Shown: positions 1-9,037 of the stretch, one piece after another
Numbering within the stretch: the stretch's first letter is position 1
Layout: every line of letters starts with the position of its first letter
Origin: Paractinoplanes durhamensis
GTDB taxonomy: Bacteria; Actinomycetota; Actinomycetes; Mycobacteriales; Micromonosporaceae
DNA length: 64,000 bases
Reading direction: 5' to 3'
NCBI RefSeq assembly: GCF_016862175.1
Contig: NZ_BOML01000035.1
Span: 62,001 to 126,000 of the forward strand
Translations under genes and position numbers: made by a program
The notes under the pieces: model-generated
Told to the model about the DNA's origin: nothing
Database searches by the model: none
Seen by the model: the letters and a program-made list of their open reading frames with translations, nothing else

Positions 1-672
1 CTCGCCAGCCACGGCTACGTGGTGGTCACCGTGGACCATCCGGACGACTCATACAGCGAGTTCCCCGACGGCCGGCTCACCGTGCCCGACGACGACGTGT
101 CGGTCACGCCCTGGGACCACGCCCACGACATCCTGTTCGTCCTCGACCGCATCGAGGACCTGGCCGCCGGCCTGGGCGTCATGATCGACCCGCGCCGGAT
201 CGGCATGTACGGCTGGTCGAAAGGCGCGACCGCGACCGCCCTGGTGATGAACTCCGACCGGCGGGTGCTGGCCGGGCTCAGCCTCGACGGCCCGATGCAG
301 TCCGTCCCCTTTGCCACCGAGATCGACCGGCCGTTCATGCTGCTGACCGCGGAGTTCACCCGAACCACCGAGGACTCCGGCGTCGCCGAGTTCTGGCCGC
401 TGCTGCACGGCTGGCGGCGCGAGATCCACGCCGAGGGCGGCCTGCACGGCGCCTATTGCGACCACCAGTGGCTGCTGCCGCAGCTGGCGGCGATCACCGG
501 GATGAGCGACGAGGACCTGGCCGACTGGATCGGCACCCTGGCCCCGGCCCGGGCGGTGCGCATCCAGCAGGCATACCCGCTGGCCTTCTTCGACCTGCAC
601 CTGCGCCACCAGCGACAGCCCCTGCTGGATGGCCCGAGCCGCGCTTTCCCGGAGATGCGATTCGTCAGCTGA
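1..672 (+). CDS. Alpha/beta hydrolase, PAF-acetylhydrolase/lipase-like (5' truncated)
   Basis: The reading frame is open from the first base, so the N-terminus lies outside the window; 223 codons plus stop are visible. The segment starts with a strand typical of alpha/beta hydrolases (ASHGYVVVTVDHPDD). A nucleophile elbow GWSKG at bases 211-225 supplies the presumed catalytic Ser. A downstream SLDGPM stretch and a late His-rich segment (GAYCDHQW) fit the platelet-activating-factor acetylhydrolase / dienelactone-hydrolase-like fold. The substrate cannot be told; most relatives are esterases or lipases. The stop overlaps the stop of the convergent next gene by 8 bases. The fold is well supported, the function is not. 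Confidence 0.75.
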   Translation, partial: LASHGYVVVTVDHPDDSYSEFPDGRLTVPDDDVSVTPWDHAHDILFVLDRIEDLAAGLGVMIDPRRIGMYGWSKGATATALVMNSDRRVLAGLSLDGPMQSVPFATEIDRPFMLLTAEFTRTTEDSGVAEFWPLLHGWRREIHAEGGLHGAYCDHQWLLPQLAAITGMSDEDLADWIGTLAPARAVRIQQAYPLAFFDLHLRHQRQPLLDGPSRAFPEMRFVS

Positions 673-978
673 CGATCAGCGATCCGTCCCGCACGTGCCA
701 GGTCGCCTCGTCGCCGCGCTCGTCGGTGATCAGGAGCTGGCCGGCGGGGCGGTCGCCGTCGTCGGCCGGCGGCATCGCGGCCAGCTCGGTGATCTGGGCG
801 CGGAGCCAGGGCAGCGCGCCTTCGCGGATGTCGCCGCCGTAGAAGAGATACAGCGCTGATGGGAAGCCCAGCCGCTCGAGTAGAGGTCGTGGTGGTGCCG
901 GCCGATGATCTCCTCCGCGGCGGCCCGCTGCTTGAAGTCGATCTCCAGCCAGCCGCGGGCCGAGGCGTACATCCCCAT
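665..978 (-). pseudogene. Small conserved hypothetical protein broken by a frameshift
   Basis: Two overlapping minus-strand frames each carry half of one plausible protein. From the ATG at 978 the product reads MGMYASARGWLEIDFKQR and continues to a Gly-Trp at about base 868. The convincing sequence then moves to another frame (FPSALYLFYGGDIREG) and runs to the TGA at 665. The switch lies at about 866-867. As I recall the family, actinomycete proteins of this type have a few extra residues between the GW-FP and LYxFYGGDI segments, so a small deletion plus frameshift is likely. The function is unknown. A sequencing error cannot be excluded. Confidence 0.6.
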
Positions 979-984
979 GGCGTT

Positions 985-1290
985 TCACTGTAGGGGGTCG
1001 GGCAGGCCCTGCTCCCAGCGCTCGCGGCGCTCCTCGATGGCCTGCTCCCACCACGGGGTGCCACGCTCACCGAGGGCGACCTTGGCGGCCTGCACCCGGG
1101 CCCGGGCCGGCGCCGGGTCCTCCCCCGCCCGCAGCTTCACACCGACGTCGCGCCGGGCGGCCATCAGCACCCGCCGCAGCACCGCGGCAACATCCTCCGG
1201 AATGGCGGGATCAGTGGCCCGCCAGCGGCGCCCGTCGATGACGACAAAACGCCCGCCCTCGGTACTCGCCGGCCCGCCCTGACCTGCCAT
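985..1290 (-). CDS. Conserved hypothetical protein
   Basis: A 101-residue protein starting at the ATG at 1290 (MAGQGGPASTEGG). An upstream start at 1389 in the same frame would add 33 Arg-rich residues that look non-coding and run into the hairpin repeat. The body (RFVVIDGRRWRATDPAIPE, then LRRVLMAARRDVG) resembles a small actinobacterial family I have seen annotated only as hypothetical. It has no signal peptide or membrane segment and a charged helical C-terminus. It lies 6 bases upstream of the broken gene at 665-978, in the same direction. No function can be assigned. Confidence 0.6.
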   Translation of the reverse strand: MAGQGGPASTEGGRFVVIDGRRWRATDPAIPEDVAAVLRRVLMAARRDVGVKLRAGEDPAPARARVQAAKVALGERGTPWWEQAIEERRERWEQGLPDPLQ

Positions 1291-1380
1291 TCCGTCTCCG
1301 ATCCACGCCGTTGACCACAGTATGGGCAGGCGTCGGCGGGTCAGCCTGGCGGCGCCGCGCGGGGCGGGTGAAGCCTTCAT

Positions 1381-1455
1381 GATCAACACAACTTTCAGGA
1401 TGTTGGGGCCTCAACAGGGCTGGAAGGCCCCGACATCCTGGAAATGGTGTTGATC
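1381..1455. repeat. Long imperfect inverted repeat (31-nt arms, 13-nt loop)
   Basis: Bases 1381-1411 and 1425-1455 are reverse complements over 31 positions with four mismatches, two of which would be G-U pairs in RNA. The ends are GATCAACAC and GTGTTGATC, and the inner arms are GGGGCCT and AGGCCCC. It lies just after the stop of the leftward gene 1537-2718, so it could act as a terminator. Its length and defined ends also suggest a dispersed palindromic element (inference). Confidence 0.75.
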
Positions 1456-1536
1456 TAGGCCGCAGAAACCAGCGTGCCGAGTGCGGCAGCAGCTGGCGGC
1501 CGCCAGGTGGCGGCGGAATCTGCGGGCGGCTGCCGG

Positions 1537-2718
1537 TCAGCTTTGCGACGCAAGCTTCATCGCGGCCGAGGCGTACACGCTGGAGACCCGGAAGCCGCCC
1601 AGCCAGCCGGTCAATCGCGACGCCTCGGCGTCGAGCGCTCGGCGCTCGGCCGCCGCGACCTTCTCCAGCAGGCGCAACTCGACGACGCCGGCCTGGTCCT
1701 GCACCCAGCAGCCGACCACCCGGCCGTTCACCCAGGCGGTGGTGCCGGCGTTGCCGGTGCGGTCGAAGAGCGGGTCGCGGTGCGGGCCCAGGTAGAAGTC
1801 GCGGCCCTGCCAGCCCATCACGGTCGGGTCGAGCACCGGCAGCAGCGCCGCCCACGGCCCGGGGTCGGCGACCTCGGCGACGTCGTCGGGCAGCAGCCAG
1901 CCGGTGGCGCCGTGGTCGAGGGTCACCGGCACCGCGCCGAGTGCGGCCAGGGCGGCCCGCACCACCGCCTTGGTGGAGCCGAGCCACCAGACCAGGTCGT
2001 CCTCGGTGCCGGGGCCGAAGCTGTAGAGCCAGCGGCGGATGATCTCGCGGTAGCCGTCGGCCGCGTCCAGCGATGGGGGCACCGCGCCGAGCCAGTCGCC
2101 CATCCGGGTCCAGCGGGGGCGGGACACGTGCCAGCCGCCGGTGTTGGTGCCGCGCACGAGGTCGGCGGTCAGGCCCAGGTGGGTGACCACCCGGGCGGCG
2201 CCCCAGACGTTGCCGGCCCCGACCGCCACCTTTACGTCGAGCATCGGGACCGCCCGGCGGATCTCGGCGGCCGGCAGGCCGTCCGGGAAGGACTCCAGGG
2301 CGGCCAGCACCTCGGCCCGGGCCTGGTCCAGCCATCTGTCGCCGTCGGTGGTGAGGCCGGCCAGGACCGCGCCCTTCGCCATCCGGGCCCGTTCGGTGCC
2401 GGCCACCCGGGCGGAGGCGCTGGGCCACACCGCGGGGAGCAGGTCGCGCGGGAAGACGAACAGGGTGCGGCGCATGGCCAGCTGTTTCACCAGGCTGCGG
2501 TCGTCGTAGAGGGCCCGGTCGAGGTCGGCCGGCTTGACGCCGTCGACCCGGGCCCAGGTGGACAGGTAGACGGTGGCGGGCTCGGTCGCGTGCAGCACGG
2601 TCATCGCGCGGGTCGCGGCCTCCGGGGACGCGACCCGGAAGCCGGGGGCGAGGGCATGCCGGACGGCGAGCCGGGCGCGGCGTTCGGCGTCGGAGACCCG
2701 GCGCAGCGGGGCGGTCAT
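1537..2718 (-). CDS. Winged-helix DNA-binding domain protein, AlkZ/YcaQ-like (HTH_42)
   Basis: A 393-residue protein from ATG 2718, which overlaps the upstream epoxide hydrolase stop by 4 bases (ATGA). Length and layout match the HTH_42/DUF1006 superfamily that includes the AlkZ/YcaQ DNA glycosylases: an N-terminal R-L-x-x-R-H-x-L region, the conserved LSTWARV and AMRRTLFVFPRD segments, a GPGTEDDLVWWLG wing, and a late RDFYLGPHRDPLFDRTGNAG motif. At the place where AlkZ enzymes carry their QxQ catalytic motif, this protein has His-Ala-Thr (about residues 43-45). It may therefore belong to a non-glycosylase or differently acting branch. The function is uncertain. Confidence 0.7.
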   Translation of the reverse strand: MTAPLRRVSDAERRARLAVRHALAPGFRVASPEAATRAMTVLHATEPATVYLSTWARVDGVKPADLDRALYDDRSLVKQLAMRRTLFVFPRDLLPAVWPSASARVAGTERARMAKGAVLAGLTTDGDRWLDQARAEVLAALESFPDGLPAAEIRRAVPMLDVKVAVGAGNVWGAARVVTHLGLTADLVRGTNTGGWHVSRPRWTRMGDWLGAVPPSLDAADGYREIIRRWLYSFGPGTEDDLVWWLGSTKAVVRAALAALGAVPVTLDHGATGWLLPDDVAEVADPGPWAALLPVLDPTVMGWQGRDFYLGPHRDPLFDRTGNAGTTAWVNGRVVGCWVQDQAGVVELRLLEKVAAAERRALDAEASRLTGWLGGFRVSSVYASAAMKLASQS

Positions 2719-3845
2719 CTCGCGGCGCCGCGGTACGGGCGGAAGAACTCGCGCAGTTCCGCGGCGTACAGCTCGGGCTCCTCGAAGGCCGCGAAGTGGC
2801 CGCCGCGTGCGGGCTCGGTGACCCGGACGGTGTTGGCGGTGCGGTCGAGCCAGGCCCGCGGCGGGCGGACGATGTCGGCGGGGAACAGCGCGAACCCGGA
2901 CGGGACCTCGACCCGGCGGGCCAGTTGGGCGGGCGGGATCGCGGCGTTGGCCCGGTACATTCGCATCGACGACCCGATCGTGCCGGTCAGCCAGTAGATC
3001 ATCACGTTGGTGAGGACCTGGTCCTCGGTGAAGAAGGAGCCGTCGCTCCACGACCGCATCTTCTCGACGATCCAGGCGGCCAGGCCGGCCGGCGAGTCGG
3101 TGAGGCCGACCGCGGCGGTCTGCGGCTTGGTGCGGTGCATCGCGGCGTACGCACCCTCGGCCGCGCCCCAGCCCGCCGCGCCGGCCAGCCACTCCCGCTC
3201 CGCAACGGTCAGCTCGGCGGGGTCGGTGCCGGGGGCGGGCAGGCCGGCGTCGGTGCGGTGCACGGCCACCACCCGGTCGGGGTGGTCGAGCGCCAGGTAG
3301 CGGCTCACGTGGCTGCCGATGTCGCCGCCGGCCGCGCCGAACCGCTGGTAACCCAGCACCGCCATCAGCTCGGCCCACAGCCCGGCGACGGCGATCGAGT
3401 CGAGGGCGGCGCCGGCCGGGCGGTCCGAATAGCCGTAGCCGGGCATGTCGGGGACGATCACGTCGAACGCGTCGGCCGGGTCGGCGCCGTGCGCGCCGGG
3501 GTCGGTGAGCAGGTCGATGACCTTCGTGTAGCGCCAGAACGAGTCGGGCCAGCCGTGGCTGAGGATCAGCGGGAGGGCCGGGCCGGCCGCGCGGGCGTGC
3601 ACGAAGTGGATGCCGAGGCCGCCGAGGGTGAGCCGGAAGTGCGGGAAGCGGGCCAGTTCCTTCTCGCGGGCCGGCCAGTCGAACCCGTCCGCCCAGTAGG
3701 CGACCAGCTCGCGCAGGTAGCCGACGTCGGTGCCGAGCGACCAGCCGGCGTCCTCCGGCTGGTCGGGCCAGCGGGTGGCGCGCAGCCGGGCGCGAAGGTC
3801 GTCGAGGACCGCGGGCGGGGTGCTGAGCTGGAACGGAACCGGCAT
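2715..3845 (-). CDS. Epoxide hydrolase (EHN domain, alpha/beta hydrolase)
   Basis: A 376-residue protein with the N-terminal EHN domain typical of microsomal-type epoxide hydrolases (DDLRARLRATRWPDQPEDAGWSLG), followed by an alpha/beta hydrolase core. The oxyanion-hole motif HGWPDS, the nucleophile-elbow Asp in AAGGDIGSHV and the catalytic His in RGGHFAAFEEPE are all present. The expected reaction is hydrolysis of an epoxide to a vicinal diol through an Asp-ester intermediate, in the cytosol. The gene is translationally coupled to the HTH_42 gene downstream (ATGA overlap). The physiological substrate is unknown; detoxification is one possibility. Confidence 0.88.
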   Translation of the reverse strand: MPVPFQLSTPPAVLDDLRARLRATRWPDQPEDAGWSLGTDVGYLRELVAYWADGFDWPAREKELARFPHFRLTLGGLGIHFVHARAAGPALPLILSHGWPDSFWRYTKVIDLLTDPGAHGADPADAFDVIVPDMPGYGYSDRPAGAALDSIAVAGLWAELMAVLGYQRFGAAGGDIGSHVSRYLALDHPDRVVAVHRTDAGLPAPGTDPAELTVAEREWLAGAAGWGAAEGAYAAMHRTKPQTAAVGLTDSPAGLAAWIVEKMRSWSDGSFFTEDQVLTNVMIYWLTGTIGSSMRMYRANAAIPPAQLARRVEVPSGFALFPADIVRPPRAWLDRTANTVRVTEPARGGHFAAFEEPELYAAELREFFRPYRGAAR

Positions 3846-3855
3846 GGTCCTGACC

Positions 3856-4092
3856 CTACTGATAGGCGCGTTCCGGCAACCGGTAGAGCTCGGCGTACGA
3901 GCCGCCCGCCGCCATCACCGCCGCGACCTGCCCGCTTCCTTGACCGAACAGGGCCGCGGTCAACCGGCCGACCGCGACGGCCGGCCCGGCCGGCAGCACG
4001 GACCGGACAAGCTGGAGTGCCACGAGCGCGACCGTCAGCCCCCGGCCGCCGCGCGGCAGGAGGCGCAGCAGTCGCAGGCGCTCGTTGAGCAT
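3856..4092 (-). pseudogene. Remnant of an ABC exporter: N-terminus joined to C-terminus
   Basis: A 78-residue frame. Its first half (MLNERLRLLRLLPRGG followed by a hydrophobic helix) looks like the start of a half-size ABC exporter's membrane domain. Its last residues (MAAGGSYAELYRLPERAYQ) look like the extreme C-terminus of the same type of protein, just after the D-loop/H-loop region. Everything between, about 500 residues including Walker A, signature and Walker B, is absent. I infer an in-frame internal deletion of a former exporter. It starts 27 bases after the response-regulator stop, so it was probably the transporter of that operon. A TTG at 4098 is an alternative start. Confidence 0.6.
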
Positions 4093-4119
4093 CGCCAACC
4101 CCCGTACGACGAGTGGCGT

Positions 4120-4779
4120 TCAGGTCACCAGGCCGCGGCGATACGCGTAGACCACCGCCTGGACGCGGTCGCGCAGGTCGAGCTTCGTCAGGATGCGGGA
4201 GACGTACGTCTTGACCGTCTCGTGGCTGATCACCAAGGTGGCGGCTATCTCGCTGTTGGACAGGCCGTCGGCGATCAGGCGCAGCACCTCCAGTTCGCGG
4301 GTGGTCAGCGGGACGTTGCCGGGGTCGCCGTCGGCCGGGCGGATCCGGGCGGCGTAGCGGCCGACCAGCTGGCGGGTCACCTCGGGGGCGAGCAGGGCGG
4401 CGCCGGCCGCGACGGTGCGGATGCCGTGCAGCAGCTGGGCGGGCGGGGCGTCCTTGAGCAGGAAACCGCTGGCGCCGGCGCGCAGCGCCTCGTAGACGTA
4501 CTCGTCAAGGTTGAAGGTGGTGACCACCAGGACCTTCGCCGGGTCGGCGACGCCGGCGCCGGACAGCAGGCGGGTCGCCTCGATGCCGTCGAGGATCGGC
4601 ATCCGGACGTCCATCACCACCACGTCGGGGTGCAGCCGGGCGGCCAGGTCGACCGCGGCCCGGCCGTCGCCGCACTCGCCGACCACCTCGAGGTCGGGTT
4701 GCGCGTCGATGATGGTGGCGAAACCCATCCGGATCAGCGCCTGGTCGTCGCAGACCAGCACCCGGGTCGGCGCGGTCAC
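4120..4779 (-). CDS. NarL/LuxR-family response regulator
   Basis: A 219-residue two-domain response regulator. The receiver domain has the acidic pair DD at residues 11-12, phospho-acceptor Asp57 (VVVMDVRMP), the conserved Thr in VVTTF and the Lys in FLLKDAPP. The C-terminal LuxR HTH begins LTTRELEVLRLIADGLSNSEIA. Its ATG overlaps the stop of the histidine kinase by 4 bases, so the two form a cognate pair. The likely target was the adjacent exporter gene, now reduced to a remnant at 3856-4092, so the system may have lost its main output. Confidence 0.93.
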   Translation of the reverse strand: MTAPTRVLVCDDQALIRMGFATIIDAQPDLEVVGECGDGRAAVDLAARLHPDVVVMDVRMPILDGIEATRLLSGAGVADPAKVLVVTTFNLDEYVYEALRAGASGFLLKDAPPAQLLHGIRTVAAGAALLAPEVTRQLVGRYAARIRPADGDPGNVPLTTRELEVLRLIADGLSNSEIAATLVISHETVKTYVSRILTKLDLRDRVQAVVYAYRRGLVT

Positions 4780-5915
4780 GACGGGATCCGGGCACGCACC
4801 GCGAAGCCACCGCCGGGCTGCCGGCCGGCGGTGAACTCGCCGCCGAGCAACTCGACCCGGTCGCGCAGCCCGGTCAGGCCGCGGCCGCTGCCGCCGACCT
4901 CCGTGACCGGCGGGCCGGACCCGTCGGTGCAGACCTCCACGGTGATCTCCTTCGGGGCGCGGCGCACGTGCACGCCGGTGTGGCTGCCGTGCGCGTACTT
5001 CAGGGCGTTCGTGAGGGCTTCCTGCACCACCCGGTAGGCCACCATCTCGGCGCTGCCGGCCTTCAGCGCCGGGCCGCCCTCCTCGGTGAGCTCGACCGGC
5101 TGGCCGGACCGCCGGGTCTGCTCGACCAGCGTGCTCAGGTCGCCGGCGGTCGGCGCGCGGGTGGCGTCCGAGCCGGGGTTGAGCAGGTCGAGCAGGTGCC
5201 GCAGGTCGGTGAGGGCGAGCCGGCCGGTCTCGCTGACCGCGGTCAGCGACTCATCGAGGCGTTCGGGGGCGGCGGTCAGGTAGCGGGCCGCCTCGGCCTG
5301 CACGACCATCGCGGTCACGTGGTGGGTGACGACGTCGTGCAGTTCGCGGGCGATCCGGGTGCGTTCGGCGACCCGGGTGGCCTCGGCGACGTGCTGCCGC
5401 CGTTCGGCCTCGGCGGCCCGGGTCTGCCGCAGCCACACCCCGATCCCCCACGCGAACGCCAGGAACAGGTAGAACGTCGCGAACCCGGACACCCCTTCGG
5501 TCGACCCGAGCCGATCAAGGGCAAAGGCCAGCGGGATGTACGCCGTGGAAGCCGCGACCGCGACCAGGCGCCGGTGCCGTTGCAGGTGCGCGCCGGCGCT
5601 GATCAGCGCGATGGCCAGGGCGGTGCCGCCGGCCGTGTGGTAGCGGAGCACCTGGTCGGCGGCGAACCCGGCCGACACCAGGGCGAGGCAGGCGGCGGGC
5701 CGGCGGCGGCGGCCGATCAGCGGCAGGCATTCGAGGGCGAGGACCACGGCGACCCACCCGTCGAAGGGCCGGTCCGGCAGCTCGCCGACCTGGGTGCCGT
5801 GCCCCCGCAGCGGCGGCAGCAGCGCCGCGACCACCATCAGCAGCGCAAGCGGGAGATCCCGGACCGCGACAGGGAGTGCCTGCCAGCGGTCCGGGATGCG
5901 CCGGACGTCGATCAC
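4776..5915 (-). CDS. Sensor histidine kinase (HisKA_3 type)
   Basis: A 379-residue kinase using the GTG at 5915, chosen because GTGA overlaps the stop of the upstream protease gene exactly; upstream in-frame codons give only Arg/Pro-rich sequence. The N-terminal half has about five hydrophobic helices. A short cytoplasmic helix leads to the dimerisation/phospho-acceptor motif RIARELHDVVTHHV (His in ELHDVV). An HATPase_c domain follows, with N-box VVQEALTNALKYA, a D-G pair (CTDGSG) and the glycine-rich GSGRGLTGLRDRV. It phosphorylates the response regulator encoded next. The stimulus is probably sensed in or at the membrane. Confidence 0.92.
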   Translation of the reverse strand: MIDVRRIPDRWQALPVAVRDLPLALLMVVAALLPPLRGHGTQVGELPDRPFDGWVAVVLALECLPLIGRRRRPAACLALVSAGFAADQVLRYHTAGGTALAIALISAGAHLQRHRRLVAVAASTAYIPLAFALDRLGSTEGVSGFATFYLFLAFAWGIGVWLRQTRAAEAERRQHVAEATRVAERTRIARELHDVVTHHVTAMVVQAEAARYLTAAPERLDESLTAVSETGRLALTDLRHLLDLLNPGSDATRAPTAGDLSTLVEQTRRSGQPVELTEEGGPALKAGSAEMVAYRVVQEALTNALKYAHGSHTGVHVRRAPKEITVEVCTDGSGPPVTEVGGSGRGLTGLRDRVELLGGEFTAGRQPGGGFAVRARIPS

Positions 5916-6739
5916 GGAACGAGCGTAGCGGCCGGCTCGGTGCCGCGACGGCGGGCGACGATGTGGCCGCGGCGGCGGGCCAGCCACATGAACACCACCG
6001 TGGTGAGCAGGCCGGCGAGCACCGAGTAGAGGCTGCCCTCAGGGCCGAACGAGCCGCCGGTCAGCGCGGCCGGGCCGGACATCACGCCGTGCACCAGGCC
6101 CGCGGGGGTGTCGCTGCCGGAGACCGCGGTGCCGAACAGGCCGGCCTCGGCGAAGTTCCAGCCGAAGTGCAGCCCGATCGGCACCCACAGGGTGCGGGTG
6201 GCGGCGTACGCGGCGGCCAGCATCCCGCCGGCCTCGATCGCGATGGCGATCGCGCCCCACAGGCTGGCGTGCGGGTTGAACAGGTGCGATAGGCCGAACA
6301 GCAGGCCGGTCAGGCCGAGCGCCCACCAGGTGCCGAAGCGCCCCTCGACGATCCGGAACAGGATGCCCCGGAAGAACAGCTCCTCGGTCACCGCGGCCGC
6401 GGTCATGAACCCGAGCAGCGCCACGGTGCCGCCGAAACTCCCCCAGCCGCCGACCCGGTAACCGCCGAGCAGCGCGATGTTGAGGATCACCGCGGCGAAC
6501 AGCCCGACGCCGATCAGCACACCCCGCCCGATGGCGCGGCCGGCGCCGGGCCGGGCCAGTTCGACCACCTCGCGGTGCTCGGTGCGGCGCACGATCCACC
6601 GGTACGCGGCGAGCGCGGCCACCGCCGACGCCGGCCCCAGGACGAGGGTCAGGATCGGGTTCCAGTTGACCGCGCCGACGAGCAGGCTGCCGGCCATGGC
6701 CACCACCGCGACCACCACGAGCTGCTTGACCAGTCGCAT
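5912..6739 (-). CDS. CPBP-family intramembrane metalloprotease
   Basis: A 275-residue multi-pass membrane protein (about seven or eight hydrophobic segments). It carries the three CPBP/Rce1 motifs: EELFFRG (EExxxR), FGLSH (FxxxH) and HFGWN (HxxxN), which form the glutamate/histidine metalloprotease site. Its stop overlaps the histidine kinase start (GTGA), so it is the first gene of the protease-kinase-regulator operon. In such operons the protease may act in immunity to peptides or in signalling (inference). A small inverted repeat TCGAG-AAC-CTCGA at 6797-6809 lies about 58 bp upstream of the start and might be an operator. Confidence 0.88.
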   Translation of the reverse strand: MRLVKQLVVVAVVAMAGSLLVGAVNWNPILTLVLGPASAVAALAAYRWIVRRTEHREVVELARPGAGRAIGRGVLIGVGLFAAVILNIALLGGYRVGGWGSFGGTVALLGFMTAAAVTEELFFRGILFRIVEGRFGTWWALGLTGLLFGLSHLFNPHASLWGAIAIAIEAGGMLAAAYAATRTLWVPIGLHFGWNFAEAGLFGTAVSGSDTPAGLVHGVMSGPAALTGGSFGPEGSLYSVLAGLLTTVVFMWLARRRGHIVARRRGTEPAATLVP

Positions 6740-6866
6740 GACGACTCCTTCGTGAGTTCCCGTGTTGCGTTCCGGGGCTGGTGAGAACGCTATTTATCGA
6801 GAACCTCGAATTCGTCCCCGCACGGTGGACACTTGCGGGTAGCTCGCACGGGGGACAGCCGGCACG

Positions 6867-6903
6867 GCCGGGGGTGGCCCGCATGCGGCGAGCCACCCCC
6901 GGC
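6867..6903 (-). terminator. Probable intrinsic terminator after the beta-oxidation operon
   Basis: Perfect 12-bp inverted repeat GCCGGGGGTGGC / GCCACCCCCGGC (6867-6878 and 6892-6903) with a 13-nt loop. It begins 8 bases past the stop of the leftward FadJ-like gene. There is no clear T-tract, as is common in actinomycetes. Confidence 0.65.
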
Positions 6904-6911
6904 GCTACGGG

Positions 6912-9037
6912 TCAGACGAAGAGTGTTCCGTCGGCGGCCTTGGCCAGCAGCAGCGGCGGCGGGGTGAAGCGGTCGCCATAACGCTCGGCGAGCCGGCGGG
7001 CGCGGGACACGAAGCCGGGCAGGCCGCCCGGGTAGCCGTTGATGTACTGCAGGACGCCGCCGGTCCAGCCCGGATAGCCGATGCCGAGGATCGAGCCGAT
7101 GTTCGCCTCGGCGACCGACGTGAGCACGCCCTCGTCGAGGCACTTCACGCTCTCCAGGGCCTCGCTGAACAGCAGCCGCTCCTTGAGGTCTTCAAAAGGC
7201 ACTGCGGACGGCGACGGGCCGGCGAACGCGGACAGGCCGGGCCAGAGGCGGGTTCGCTTTCCCTCGGCGTACTCGTAAAAGCCCTTGCCGGAAGATCGGC
7301 CAGGGCGACCGAATTCGTCGATCATGCGGTCGACGACCGCGTCGGCGGGGTGCGCCACCCAGGTGTCGCCGGCGGCGGCGCGGGTCTCCTCGCGGATCCT
7401 GCGCGGCAGCGTGAGGGTGAGTTCGTCCATCAGCGCGAGCACCGGCGCGGGGTATCCGGCCTGGCTGCTGGCCTGTTCGATGCTGGCCGGCGGCACCCCC
7501 TCGGCGAGCATGGCGATGCCCTCGTTGGTGAACGTGCCGATCACCCGGCTGGTGAAGAAGCCGCGGCTGTCGTTGACGACGATCGGGGTCTTGCGCAGCT
7601 TCTGGACCACGTCGAGGGCGCGGCGCCGGGTCTCGTCGCTGGTCTTCTCGCCCGGGATGACCTCGACCAGCGGCATCTTGTCGACCGGTGAGAAGAAGTG
7701 CAGTCCGATGAAGTCGGCCTGGCGCTTCACCCCGTCGGCGAGCAGGGTGATCGGCAGGGTGGACGTGTTCGAGCAGAGCAGCGCGTTCGGCGCGACGACG
7801 TCCTCGATCTCGGCGAACACCTTGTGCTTGAGGCCGACGTCCTCGAACACCGCCTCGATCACCAGGTCGGCGCCCGCCAGGTCGGACACCTCGGCGGTCG
7901 GCACGATGCGGGCCAGGAACTCCTGCCCCTTGCGCTCGGTGATCTTGCCGCGGCCGACGTCCTTGGCGACGAGCTTTTCGCTGTACGCCTTTCCGCGCGC
8001 CGCCGATTCCGCGGTCACATCGCGCAGCACGACATCGAGGCCGGAGCGGGCACAGACGTACGCGATGGCCGCGCCCATCATGCCCGCCCCGAGCACTGCC
8101 ACCTTGCTGACCGGCGGGACCGCCCCCACGTCCCGCCGGTTGACCTCGTTCAGGTCGTAGAAGAACGCCTTGATCATGTTTTTCACGGTCTGGCCGGTGG
8201 CCAGGTCGGCGAAGTACCGGCTCTCGATGACGAACGCGGTGTCCACATCGACCTGGGCACCCTCGACCGCCGCGCACATGATGTTGCGCGGCGCCGGGTA
8301 GGGCGCGTTCTTGAGCTGCTTGCGCAGGTTGGCCGGGAAGGCCGGCAGCTGCGCGGCCAGCGCCGGGGTGGACGGCGACCCGCCGGGAATCTTGTAGCCC
8401 TTGGTGTCCCACGGCTGCACGGCGTCCGGGTTGTCGCGAATCCAGGTTCGCGCCGCGGCGAGCAGTTCCTCCGGGGTGGCGACGACCTCGTCGATCAGGC
8501 CGAGCGCCTTACCGGCGGCGACCCGGTGGCGTACGCCGGTGAGCAGCAGCTGGGTGAGCGCGGTGGCCAGGCCGAGCAGCCGGACGGTGCGGACCACGCC
8601 GCCGCCGGCCGGCAGCAGGCCGAGGGTGACCTCGGGCAGGCCGACCTCCAGCCGCGGGTTGTCCAGCGCGATCCGGCGGTGGCAGGCCAGCGCCAACTCG
8701 AGGCCGCCGCCGAGGGCGGAGCCGTTGAGGGCGGCGACCACCGGCCGGCCCAGCGTCTCCAGCCGGCGCAGCTGCGCCTTGACCCGGTTGGACTGGTCGA
8801 AGGCCTGCTGCGCCTGGTCGGGCCCGATCTCCCGGAGCGAGTCGAGGTCGCCGCCGGCGAACCACGAGTTCTTGGCCGAGGTGATGATCACGCCGGTGAT
8901 GTCGTCGCGCTCGGCCTCGAGGCGGGCCAGGGTCGTGTCCATCGCCGCGACGTAGGCCTGGTTCATCGTGTTGGCGCCGCGCGACGGGTCGTCGAGGGTG
9001 AGGGTGACGATGCCGTCGGCCGCCCGGTCGAAGTGGA

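Noticed and set aside
1474..2997. Plus-strand reading frame of about 507 codons
   Set aside because: It is antisense to two well-supported genes and its product is a Gly/Ala/Arg/Pro-rich low-complexity shadow typical of high-GC DNA.
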